In this document: in pieces, positions 33,840 to 46,200 of the stretch
Numbering within the stretch: the stretch's first letter is position 1
Layout: every line of letters starts with the position of its first letter
Source: Loxodes magnus
Taxonomy: Eukaryota > Ciliophora > Karyorelictea > Loxodida > Loxodidae
Length of the DNA stretch: 64,000 nt
Direction: 5' to 3'
Assembly: GCA_946699065.1 (NCBI GenBank)
Contig: CAMPDV010000015.1
Span: 124,001-188,000 of the forward strand
Program-made: the position numbers and the translations under genes
Notes under the pieces: generated by a model
What the model was told of the DNA's origin: nothing
The model's database searches: none
The model's input: the letters and a program-made list of their open reading frames with translations, nothing else

Positions 33840-35080
33840 TAAAAAAAAGTAGTTCTTATATCTCCTTTTATTTAATTTTATAACATTAAAATAAATCTAA
33901 AATTTAGACATTGGTTATGGTAAAAGAGTTATATTTGAAATTAAATATCTTATATATATTAAATAATATACCTTTTATTTACAACTTTCTTAAACAATAC
34001 TAATATTTCAGCAAATTAAATCCTTAGCGATATAGTTAGAAAATTGATTATTTTAGTTAAATAAAATAAAATTTTAGAATTTACTTAAAATTGAATGATA
34101 ATTGTTTAAGATATTAGAGATAAATATCTACTTAATACTTAAATTATTTTTATCTGTTTAATGCAATATATTTAAAAGCAAATAACAATAAAACGTTATT
34201 TATTCTTTGTGGAGAATTTTAAGTAAAAGATTATGTGAATTAATAATAATCATGATGATGTAAATTTAATAGTAAATTAAGTCTAATGTAATTAAAATTT
34301 CTGAACTCTTTCTTCTTAAAACTTAATTTTAAGTTGCAGAAAGATAAAGAATAAAGGTAGTATAAAGATGATATCTTAAATTATAATAAAATAATATTTA
34401 TAGTTGCTAGCATAAAATAATTTAGGAAGATTTATCTTTAAGAAATAGATATTTTTTATAGGCTATTACATAAATGTATAATGAAGATTTGAAGATGAAA
34501 TAAAAATATTAAATATAATTTATATTTATTATAGAAGCTATTATATTATATTAAAGGAAATTAAAGGATAAATTAAATTAGAATATTCTTCATTAAAATA
34601 AAGAAGAACTTTAATTTAAGAAATATATTTAATAATAAATATATTTATTTATTAGATAAATTAGATTTACAAACTGATAAATTTAAATTAGGATAAAAAT
34701 AGATTGATTGATAACTTTCTGGTGTGTGTATTTTGCTAATTTTACTTATTTTGCCTTTTTTTTGAGAAATCTATAAATTAATTTATAAAAATAAAAATTT
34801 TTAAGTTAAAGGTATTATTATATAAGTTATATCATTATAAATAAATGTATATTTAGACTTTAAAAGAGAATAGTTGCTCTCTTTTAAAAAATAAAATAAA
34901 GCAACTATTTTATTTTGTAAATAAATGAAGTTTTGCAATAAACAAGTATCTAAAAGATAATTATGTGTAGTGGATTTGCTGTCAAAGACAAGATTAAGGT
35001 AGCTTTTTTTATTTTATAAAAAATTAATAAAAATATTTTTCTTAGATTTTAAAAATTAAAATTTAATCAGCTAATATTTA
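33840..35080. other. AT-rich right spacer of the palindrome
   Basis: AT-rich, no gene recognised. Contains a small inverted repeat near 34860-34900 (AGAGAATAGTTGCTCTCTTTT region). The end merges into the 3' flank of the minus-strand kinase. Confidence 0.4.
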
Positions 35081-35206
35081 ATTTAAGTAGCTTATGCATT
35101 ATAAATAATTTCTATTTAATTCTTTCCATTTAGGCTATTTTAATAAATAAACAAATTATTTCAGAAATCAATTAATTTTAATAAATATTAATATACGAAA
35201 GCAACA

Positions 35207-37017
35207 TCAATTTTCCAGCATCATTTCTTTAAACCTCTCAATACTAATGGAGTTCTAACCATCAAACTCTATTTCATTCAAAACTTCTTATATCTAATGT
35301 TCATCTAATTTTCCTTTAAAAAACTCTTAAAAATTCTCTTTTCCAATCTTGCTTGCATTTTTAAAAGCCAGGATTTAGATCACTAGATCAAGTTTTTTGT
35401 CTTCCATTAGTATTTTTTTCCACTAAAGGCAAGCAACAAGAAATTTATCTCATTCTAAGTATCCACTATTGTTAATATCTAAATTATAGAAAATCTGCTT
35501 GACTTCTTCTTTCTTTATTTCATATTTTTTTATTTTTTTGAAAGATTTTAGTAAATCTCCAAAGGAAATTCTTCCATCTTAGTCTTTATCAATTGCTATG
35601 AAACCCTACTTTAAGTCATTAAATTCCTAGGTGTCCATTAATTAAGACACTATATACCAATAGATGGCTATTGTTATTTTTTTCTTTATTGAAAATGATA
35701 GCAGCGTTTCTAAACATTCCTCCTTCTTTTTGCTTGGCTCTTTCATAACATCACTGAACCATTCGTGTTTTAAACATTTTTTAGCACTGAATCTTTTTTT
35801 AGGATCTATTTCCAGCATTTTCTTGATTAAGTCTTTGGCTTATTCTGTAATTTACTCTCACTCTTGCTACCTAAACTTCACTTTCAGCTTAGTGAAATCT
35901 ATTTTTTCACCATTTGTTTATTAACTTTGTCTAATACAACTTTCTATATTGTACTTTTTGAAAGGAAAAACTCTGCCAAAAAGGGTGTATAAAATAACTC
36001 CACAACTTCATATATCACTTTTATATGAAAAAAAGCCAGAAAAAGATTCAGGTGACATATAGTACAGAGTACCTAATAAATGCTAACCTTAGAGACTTAT
36101 CTGGTTTATAGAAAGTCCGAAATCTATTATTTTGATCTATATCTAATTTAAAGTATCGAAGTTATTGCATATAATATTTTCCAGCTTGAGATCTCTATGT
36201 AAAACTCCAATAGAGCGAAAATAGGAGACACCCTATAGAATTTATTTCATTATAACCTTTACTTTTAATTCCTTTATTTAATAATTTTAATTTATTATCT
36301 TAGATAGATTATCTCCCTTTATATATTCTGTTACAAAGAAAGTTTATTTTTCTTCTTCGTAAAATTCGTAAAGCTTCACAATATTGGGATGTGTCTAAAA
36401 TAAAAACTTACTATATATTTAAGAATCTAAAATTCTCTTTGTATTCATTTACAATTTTTTTTGGTTTCCATAACTTTTACAGCTACTTTTTTATCACTTT
36501 ACTTGTGTCTCGCTTAATATACTTTTCCATAACTTCCCTCACCTATTATATTTTATAGTTCGTAGCTTTCTAAAAAGTTTTTGTCATGCTTTTATATGAA
36601 GCATGAGCTGGCTATTTAGATTTTCAAGGGTATTGTACTTTGTCTCATAAAAATTTTGTTCTATGGAAGTTCTAAATCTAAATTCAGAACTTCATTAGCA
36701 GTTTGGTTTTTAGATAAGTTTTATTTCTTTTATTTCTTTTCAGCTAAATGATTATTTTAAGAAGCTTCCAATTCTTAGTTTGAGCTTATTTTTTATAAAG
36801 TTTAGGCGAAGTTAGAATTTAAGTTACTTGTTGGGAGCAGATTTAATGTTTTTTACGAAGTATAATCAAACTCTCTAAAGCTTTTAACTTGTTTTTCTTC
36901 AATTTAATTTACAATTTAATCTATATCTTGCTGCTATAAAATTTAATCTGTTTATTAGCAGCTAAAGCAGGTGTAGATTCCCTTAGTTTTTGAACTTGAG
37001 CATTCACTATTTCCCAT
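35207..37017 (-). CDS. Calcium-dependent protein kinase (CDPK), right palindrome copy
   Basis: Minus-strand twin of the gene at 29049: same length (597 aa), same exon structure (37017-36412, 36394-35207), TGA at 35209-35207. It starts MGNSEC, so a Cys for palmitoylation follows the myristoylation Gly. Differences I noted are mostly silent (for example CAA in place of TAA for one Gln, TCA for TCG), with a few replacements (Q5E, S6C, a Gly to Arg and a Ser to Thr in the C lobe, LLAR to LFGR). Kinase and EF-hand motifs are all intact. The silent bias implies that both copies are under selection or are homogenised by gene conversion within the palindrome. Confidence 0.93.
36395..36411 (-). other. 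17-nt spliceosomal intron
   Basis: Reverse complement reads GTAAGTTTTTATTTTAG, identical to the intron of the twin gene and at the same phase-0 site. Confidence 0.92.
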
Positions 37018-40000
37018 ATTTAATAATAAAAGCTAATCTTAATTAGTTTAAATATAACTAATACTTAGCATTTCTAATTAAACTAATGAAGCTTTAATCT
37101 TTTACATTCATTCTTTTGAGTAGAATCATTTACTTTAGCTACTTTAAATTATTAGCTTTACTATATCATTTGTCTTTTATAAAATGTTAAATCTTAGATT
37201 TTTATGCTCTAATAAAACTTTAAAACTTATTTTATTTAAATTGTAGAAGAATATAGAATCTTTGAAGTATTTATTAATGCTAGAGCGATGGTTTTATAAA
37301 ATAAAAAGGATTATAAATTTATTAATTTAGAAAGGAACTTAATCTTATTATGTCTCTCAGTTAATATGGTTTATTTATATCATATATCTAGCCTTTTAAT
37401 TATAAAATAGCTGGGCTAACATTATATATTTAAGTACTGTAATCATATTAATATCACTAACTCTTTAAAATGGTTTATTTAATTATTTATATTCGGTATC
37501 TAATGACTTAATAACATTTTCCTAAGTAAAATGTTAACTACTAAATTAATAAAATGTATAAACCAAGATGATTTAATAGCAGAAAGTAGCTAATCATATA
37601 GGAAAGATTAATATTAAGCTATTTTATTTTAAAGCAAATGATTATAAGTGAAGAATCTTATGTTATTAAGCTAATAATGCAGTTAATAGAATCAAAAGTA
37701 ATTAACTTAAATAAACCATATTTACTTATCAACTAAGTATTTCTAACTATTCTTCATAACTTATTATTATTTTTATTTTCTATTCTTTATGAAATTTATA
37801 TATCTTTATAAGCTAAATCAAAGTAGCTAATTGCAATAATAATTAAACAACTAGGAATAATTTAGAGGTAATTAAGAATAAAATTAGATAGTCTAATTTA
37901 TAATATGCTAACTCAATTAAGACATACTTAAATACTAATAAATCATTTATAAAGTATATCTATTAGTTATAATAACTAAACCTTTAGAGGAAACTATTAT
38001 TTCATAATATTTCCTTAGATAGCTATATTACATCTTAAGTATATTCATTAATACACAATCAAAATTAATTTATCTACCTTATGATAAACACAAATATAAT
38101 AGCAAAAATAATAAATTACCTTTTCTTTTATCATGCTAATAATATACAAAATAATTAAAAAAATCTTAATTAAGACATATTTAATCTTTCTAGATAGAAA
38201 AAGTATTCATTTTAGAAGGTTTTGCTCTTAATTCTTAAAAAGTGTTTTATAATTTCATATTAAATTTAAAAAAAACTAAAGCTATCTAAAGTGACATAAC
38301 AGAGTTTAACAAGTAATTAAAAATTGATAAAGAAGAATTGTATTAATTGACAGTTTAGTTATAGTTAATAATAAATGAAATCAATTTATTTTGTTTAATC
38401 TTTTTAAAAAAGATAAAATAAAAATCACCAACTTAATTTTATTATTATATTTGCCAAGAATCCTAGAAAAAAATTATTGCATGTATCTTAAAATTATATA
38501 TTTTGAAATAAATAATACATAAACAATTTTTCTCTATAAGCAAATTAAGAAATTTTAATTTTACTTAGGACATAATTGACTTTATAAATAAGCAAAAGTT
38601 TTAAATATCATAATTCAAATTTCCTTAGCATAATTATATACTTTAAGAAACTATATAAAAACAGCTTTGAAGAAAAATTCGATAGCACATTAATATGAAT
38701 GCATGTAATTAATTATAAATATTTATAATATAAACTTTTAACTTTTGCTTTTTTCTAAATCTCTAATTATTAAAATGAAACTATAACAAATCATTTATTT
38801 GATTCCATTAGTCCAATTTAATTCACAATTTAAATAAAAAATTTTAATGCTTATTCGCGGAGATTGAGATTTCAATAAACTAAAATTTATTATTACATAA
38901 TTTATGTTGCTTAAGTTAATTTTCCCAAATTTACGTTTGCAATATTCGAGATGAAAGACACTTTTAAAATTTAAAGTCTTAAGTTAGAAAAAATATTTTG
39001 AATTTAAATATCAGCTTTTCTATATATAAATGTCTTTTTCTAGTTCGAAAATCTTTAGAATTTTATTCTTATTTTTCAGAAAAGCTAAAAATAGAAATTC
39101 AAAAATATAAACTAAAAATTTATAATTTAATAAATTAATAAATTTCCCTATTAAGAATTTAAAAAATGTTTAAATCTTAAAAAGACTATTAAATAAAAAT
39201 TAATAATAATTTATAATTTCATAATTTGTGTTAAGTTAATTTAAATATAAAATTATTGTATATAAATTAATAAATTAATAGAAATTTCCTTTATATTTTT
39301 ATTATTTTTTATTTTACAAAAAAGAATAAATTAATTAATTAATATTTTTTATAAATTATTTATTTGGATAGTTTAACAGATATTTTCATAAATTATCTTC
39401 CAAAGTAAATAAATATGGGAATGCTTTTTTCAGATCAACGAGATGAAATTCTATATTAGTAGATGAATATTTAATTTTATAATTGAATTATGATTTCTGC
39501 TATATATGTAGCAAGTTATTATCTATTATTTCATTAGTAAACATTTAAAACATAAATTTTATTTAACATAAGCTTTTATAATACTTTAATATAAAATTTA
39601 ATTTTTATATTTTAACATTTTAGCTATTTTTTATTCAAATAATTAATAATTTAGATTATGCTTATTCATTAATCATAGATATTCTATTGTTTTTATTATA
39701 AAATTTATTATTCTTTGTATAATACTTTTACAAAATTTACTTAAATTCGTATCAGACAAAAACTCAATCTCCAAATTTACACTTGATTGGTATTTATAAT
39801 TAACTTTCTCTTAAAGTTCCCTGTTTCTAGTTCTGAAAACGAAATGTTTTTAGAATTATTAATAATTTTTATAAAAGAGATAAGTTAATTTAATATTCAC
39901 ATTGAGAAATAAAATTAAATGAAAAGCTTTATTTAAATGATTGTAATAAGTAAATTAAAGCCATGCTTCAACAATATAAAAATAATTAAGATTAATAATA

Positions 40001-40993
40001 TTAAATCTTAATTATAAATGTTTATAGCATATCTTTTACTTAATATGCATTTCTTTTTAAAATCTTAAAATATTATTCTTTTATAATTTGTATTTTTAAA
40101 TAAATAAGATTATAATATTCTAAATTTTTATATTAGTTATTAATTATTATATCTATCTTATAACTATTTGCTAATTTTAATTAGTTATTTATTTAAAAAT
40201 AGTGGTAAATATTAGTTATATCTAAAATACTAAAGAAATAAATATTAAAAGTAATATTTAAATTGTAGAACTAAAATATAATAGCTTATTTATTCTAAAT
40301 TAAAATATTTGTCTAAATGTTTTAGTATAATTTTAAAAGAATAAATAAGCATTTTAATTATTTATTTTTAGTGTTATTAAACTATCTTAATTTAACTATA
40401 TATAAGATTTAATTATTATTTAGAATCGAAAAGAAATTAGTATTCAGTCTTGATATAAATAACGATTCGAAGCAATTTTTATATTTACATGTATATAAAG
40501 ATATTTTCTCAAGAATTATTTAAAAGGTTAAAGAAATTAGATAAGATATATAATTACTAAGTAATTTCAAAAATAACTAATATTTATAAAATCTTTAAAG
40601 CTTATTAGAACATTTATTTACTAAAATGGGATAAACTACTTGTTAATTATAGAGACTTATTATATTTTAACTATGAAAATATGAAATAAATTATAATAAG
40701 TTAAATCATTTAAATTTACTTCGGTTAAATTATTGGCTTAATTAAATTAAATTTATTTTAAAATAACTAAAAATATTGGAGTTTTATGAACTTGAGCCTA
40801 GGAATTTGTTTATTTATATATTTTTAATGAAATTTAAAATAATCAAAAAATTACCAAAACATGTGCTAATTAAAATTAAATTAAAATTACTTGATATCTG
40901 GCTATTTTAGAATTAAATTATTTTTCTATAAAAGTAAAAAGTGTAAATAAAAAAAATAAAAACAAATTTGATTTAAATTAAAAATAAATGAAA
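37018..40993. other. Long AT-rich region, no gene supported
   Basis: About 4 kb of very AT-rich DNA. Homology with the left palindrome arm ends at the kinase ATG. I find no protein motif, RNA gene or clear repeat on either strand. Open frames are uninformative here because TGA is rare and the other stops are sense. Confidence 0.4.
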
Positions 40994-41077
40994 TCCATGC
41001 GGTGAGATTTGAACTCACGCGGGATTTCTCCCACTAGAACTTGAGTCTAGCGCCTTAGACCGCTCGGCCACACATGC
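40994..41077 (-). tRNA. tRNA-Leu (CAA)
   Basis: 84 nt, class II tRNA with long variable arm, D arm GGCCGAGCGGTCTAAGGC, anticodon CAA between CTAGA/TCTAG, T arm GTGAG-TTCAAAT-CTCAC with canonical B box. The acceptor stem pairs at positions 2-7 (one G-U), but the outermost pair appears as G-G, so the end may be imperfect. Best copy in the window. Confidence 0.88.
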
Positions 41078-41489
41078 TTATAAATGATGTGAAGGTAAAT
41101 TTAAATAAAATAAAAAATTTAAAACTTTTATTTTATTATACTTAAATTAAAAAAATTTCTATATTTTAAAGTTTCTACTTAAATTATCTATTAAAACGTA
41201 TAGAAATATAAGCATTTATTTGTTTTCTAAGTTTAGATCTTCTTGGTTTTAAAACATTAAATAAAGAATATAAAGCATTTTTAATTTTATATATAACTGA
41301 TATATAAGCAATAATTTTTTATCTCATGCGACACAAAAATGCTAATATATATATAAAATAAATAAGTAAATTTATTATTTAAAATACCTTTTAAACAAAA
41401 TTAGCAAAAATTAAGATTTTTATAATAAAAACCATTCCACCATAAATAAAAGTTAATTATAACTAATTCAAATAAAAAAAACAAAAGAT
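41078..41489. other. AT-rich spacer
   Basis: AT-rich, nothing recognised. Confidence 0.4.
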
Positions 41490-42330
41490 AGAAGAAATTC
41501 ACAAAGGGTTCTTGCTGTAAAAAGAGAAGTGAGCAGTATCCTTGAATTTTTAAGATAAAAAAAGCTGGTAAGAAGAATTTAAAACCAAATCTAGACTCCT
41601 ATCTCTGATAAGAAACGAATAAAATAAGCCAAAAATAGCTCATCCCAGGAAATCTCTGTTTCACCATTAATCAACGAAATTGATATGATTAGCTGATTTA
41701 AATGGTGTTTGACATCCAGAAAGAGGTAAAGAAAACAAAGAAAGATAATGAGAAGTTTATGGAAAATAAAAACTATCTGGATGAATTGAAAAAAGAATTA
41801 TGTTTTTAGAAAGAGACTTATGCCTTTTGAAATATTTATCAAGATTAATATAATCAATCTCAAGCAATTAACTGAAGCGGATAGAATTTGGAAACAGAAA
41901 AGAAAAAATAAAAAATAAAAAAAAATTGTAAAATAAAATCGATCAAAAAGAATGAGGAAACAACTCAATGATAAAAGGAGACAAAATGGAGTTAGAGTAA
42001 GTCACGGTTTAAATATGAAGTAAAAGCCAATTAAAAGGAAGTGTTTATGCTTTAGGAGAGAAAAGTATTTGTATCAATAGTGCTAATTATTCTAGAAAAG
42101 ATTGAATGCTTATTGAGAATAATAATACTAATTAAAAATAAAGATCATTACATTAAAGAAAAATATCCAATTCTCGTCAGTTAATTATTGCTTAAAGAAA
42201 TAAACATCTGATCCTGAATTAGAACAGCAAAGAAGAGTGGAGTGGAGAATAAGATAGATCAGCACGGAGAAAAGTCAACTGCTTGGAAATGGGTTGAAAA
42301 TGAACAAACTTCTTTTATTTATTATGAATT
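41490..42330 (+). pseudogene. Decayed ORF1/gag-like element copy
   Basis: Plus-strand relic of the ORF1 family. It retains the coiled coil LIQMVFDIQKEVKKTKKDNEKF, then FWNIYQDQYNQSQ, aligning with LIKVVLNLQEEIKKLKKDNEK and FWNISQDQ of the 8.5 kb element. The knuckle has become CLCFRREKYLYQQC, with one residue missing between the first Cys pair and His replaced by Tyr. Several frame slips. No target-site duplication found. Confidence 0.6.
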
Positions 42331-42639
42331 TAATAATAATAGTTAGTATTAAAAAGGTAAATTAAAAAAAACTAGTTTTCTTCTTCAAATTATTTTTAAA
42401 TAAGAATGAATAAAAAATTGTTTTATTTTAAAAATTAGAGTTTTTCAAAAATTAATGTATTCTTAAAAATACTTAAATAAAATCTTATTATGCTTATATG
42501 TTTCTTAATTAAAATATAAAATTAAAATAATTTATTTGTCTATCTTTAGTTGAGAGAGTTTCTAAAGGATGCTTATATTTATGTAAATAATAAACATTTT
42601 ATTTTATAAGTTAATACTTTAATAATTAATTTTAATTTT

Positions 42640-43213
42640 TTTTAATTCTTGATTATCTTATAAATTCATTCTGTATTAATTAAATATGCTTTATGATATC
42701 AATTATTTCCACGGCTACTTGTCTCATATTTAATTTATTCTTAGCTAGATAAACTTTTTCAAAGCTACCTTAGCCTATTTAATTTTTAAGATTATAATTA
42801 TCATAAAATTTGTAAATATTCTTTTAAACTAAACTAGAATTAATGATTTACAATTTTAACGCTTATTAATGCTATTAATTTTATGAACTTAAACTAAATA
42901 AATCTTTACTATATAAACCTTATATTTGAGATTTTTTATAACTTGTTTTTTCTCAACGAATGGATTTTAATTAATAATTTATTATAAATCTGAGTGCTCA
43001 GTATAAAAGGTGGTTAGCTGATCTACTCTTTAGTCATTAGTTTATAAGTTTATTTTACCTTCATTAAACTTTTCAAATTCTTTCGAAAATTATGTTTATA
43101 TTGCTATTATTTACTCTGCTGCTTAGTATGCTTTTGCTACTAATTTGGCTGATTTTCTTAACTAAAACATGCGATTAAGTTTCAATTTATTTGTGTAATT
43201 TTTTATTTCCCAT
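42640..43213 (-). pseudogene. CDPK relic containing exon 1 only
   Basis: ATG 43213 starts MGNKK, and the frame stays open through a variable leader and YKFYDNYNLKNQIGQGSFEKVYLAKN to VAVEIIDIIKHI and the region just before the usual intron, where homology ends. It is the N-terminal third of a CDPK, closest in layout to the gene at 58619-60426. The third Gly of the Gly loop is Glu and the VAIK lysine is Glu, so it could not bind ATP normally. HRD, DFG and EF hands are absent. A truncated duplicate or processed fragment is likely; expression is not excluded. Confidence 0.75.
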
Positions 43214-46200
43214 TTTAAATTAAGCAAATGAATAAGTATAGCTTTTATAATATTTATTAAATTTTAGTATTTTTATAAATTCATTATGTCTTAAATGAAG
43301 ATAAAGTGATAAATAAATGTAGATATATTAATAAGTTAAAGAGTGAATATAAATCATAAAATAAATCAAAATGATAAAATATTATAAATATACTTAAATG
43401 GCAAGAATCCAATTTCTATCTAGTAGCAAAAGTTTCTTTTTAAGTAAATTTTATAATTGTAACTATATTTGAAAATTAGTTTTAGTTAGTAGCTAATAAT
43501 TTCCTGTATAATGTATTGCTATTGATAATAATTTATTTATATATTTAGAAATAATTTATTAAAATATAAAGCTTCAATTCACTTTTTATAGTAAATCCTT
43601 TATATAATCATTATCCTTAATGTTTTGTTACTAATTGTTTTTTTCAGATAATTTTAATATGAGGGATTAAATAAAAAATCTAAGATAAAGATAATTTGCT
43701 TTCTTTCAATTTTTTTCTATTAATTAATCAATTTTAGTTTCTAAGAGTCAGTAAGCTTAAAATAATTAAAAAATATTATAAATAATAAATTTTCTTTATA
43801 ATTATTGGTATATCTTTCTTATTAATTTTAAGTTAATATGATTTTACTTGATGTTTATAAATATAAAATAAATTTAGAACTTATTAATTTACCAATAACT
43901 ATTATATATTTAGCTGTATCATAGTTGTTTCTATCAAAGTTTAGTTATATATTTCTTAAAATTTAATATCTATCTAAAGTTTTTTTTAATTTATTTAGTA
44001 ATTATTTTTTTAAATATAGATTGAAATTAGTTATATTAGATTTTATTAGATAAATTAAAATTTTATAAATATTTTCTTTTATATTACGAATGCCAATAAC
44101 TTATATATTTAATATTTATTTTAATTTAGTTAATCAAAATTAAATCACTTTAAAATATTTATTTATTTAAACTTCAATATGCATTTAATTTTTTTTCCAA
44201 ATTTATAGCTAATAAAGAAATTTATCTAAACTAGAATTTCATAAAATTTAATAAATTATAAAACAAAAAAATTATAATAAGATTAAGTATATAAATCTAA
44301 AAATTGAAAATTATATCAAAATATAAAATTAAAATATTAGCTAAAAAATAATTTATATCACTTATTTAAAAGTATAAACTAAAACAATTAAAATTGTTTT
44401 TATCTAAACTCTCGTATTTCATGAGCAATTCTTATAAAAAATTATAAAACCTAAGCTTACTGTTAAAAATAATAACAATACTTTCTCATTCTTAAAATTT
44501 CAAATTTACGATATTATTTTTATTTCATTTAAATAATACAGGTATTTAAAATTTAAAATTTTTAGCTAACTTCTTTGATTCTTATAACTAAAAAATAAAA
44601 GCGATTATTTATTTTTTTGAAGAAAAGGCAAAGCAGTTTATATTTTTTAGAATCATGCTAAATTATTTAATTTTAAATAATTTTGAATAAAAGATAAATA
44701 ATTACCTAAATAGGATAAACTTCATAGTTTATTTTATATTAATAAAACTATTAAAAATAAGCATAGCATAATTTAAATAAATTTATTTATAATCCTAATA
44801 TGGTTTTATTAAAATTTAATTTAATAAAATTTTTTGATTTATCTTAATAATTAAAAAAAATTATTATTTAAATTAAATTTTACTTTTAACTATAAAATAT
44901 ACTCTTATAATATAGCTATAACAATTTTAGTTTTACATTATTTTATTTAAATAATCTAAAATTATATTAATAATAGTTATTTTAATATTATTTTTATTTT
45001 TATTATTTAATACTAGAAATTTTAATTATTAATTTTGCTTTTTTATTTTCTCTTTAAAAATAAAAATATTTCTAAATTTAGACTTGTTTATTTTTAAATA
45101 CATTATAAATATTTTTTATAAATTTCATTTATTAATAATTTTAATTTCTAAAGAATCTTTTAGAAATATTTATAAATTTTTAATTATAATGTTTTGATTA
45201 ATAATCAAAGATTTATTTAAATATGAGGAAAATTATAAATAAAACCTCTAAGAAATGAAAAAGAAAGAATAAAAAATAAGAAATAATAAAAATTTATTTG
45301 TTCGAACTTGCAGACACAAAAAATGTTAGTCAAGAAGATTTAAATAATAAGACTTTTAATGTTATTTATGCAATTTAGAAATATTACATAGTTAATTTTC
45401 TAAATAATAAATTTAAGATAGAATAATACTTTAAGTTTAAATAAAATAATAATTTTAGGATAAAAAATTCTGATAAAATTAAATAATTAAATAAATATAA
45501 GCTATAATACAGAATTTGAAATACTAAATAATAAAATTAGATATCATATTTTCTTTGATTTGCTCTTAAAAATATAAAATTATATTATTAATAATAATTT
45601 TAAGACTGAATGAATTTAATATGAAATAATAAAACTTAATAAATTATAATAATTAAGTATAAATAAAAAAATTTATAGTTATAAGGATATTATATTAAAA
45701 AAGTATTAAATATTTTATAAACATAAAACGAGAAAAATTTAAATCTTATATTAGTAATTTAATTTTGTTAATTATGACTTTAAAAAAAATATTTAAAAAA
45801 ATTAATATAAAGAAGATTTATTTATTTATTCAAAAGAATCGAATTTAGAAGATAATTAAATATTTTAAAAATATCAATTTGATTATAGAAAAAGATAGTT
45901 AATCAAGAGAGTTAGAACATTACAATTTTTGAACTAATTTGATCAAATTTTAATAAAAATACAATGAATAAAATTTAAATTAAGAAAAAGTCCTTTCTGT
46001 TTAACATAAAAATTTTGATTATTTTCTTTAATAATAACAATAATTAAGAAAAAGGAAATTTATTTATCAATTTGAAAAATAGCCTTAAATGCAGACAATT
46101 AATTCTTTCTTAAAAATAATATTTTTAATTTTTTATACATCTATTAGCGAAAAAATTATATAATTAATATAGCTTTAAAAATGATATCTCTTTAGGTTCT

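Larger units (their letters stand above)
29049..37017. repeat. Imperfect 8 kb palindrome: CDPK and tRNA-Glu inverted pairs
   Basis: Outer arms 29049-about 30985 (plus) and about 35080-37017 (minus) are near-identical CDPK genes with 3' flanks. Inner arms about 32260-32665 (minus) and about 33430-33835 (plus) carry identical tRNA-Glu genes. The midpoints of the outer gene pair (33033) and the tRNA pair (33046) nearly coincide, so this is one nested inverted duplication with diverged spacers, not two chance events. Outer homology stops abruptly at the ATG on the upstream side. Confidence 0.85.

Noticed and set aside
29049..37017. CRISPR, operon or bacterial features
   Set aside because: Introns, nuclear-type tRNAs, CDPKs and reassigned stops show a ciliate nuclear genome; no spaced direct-repeat array exists.
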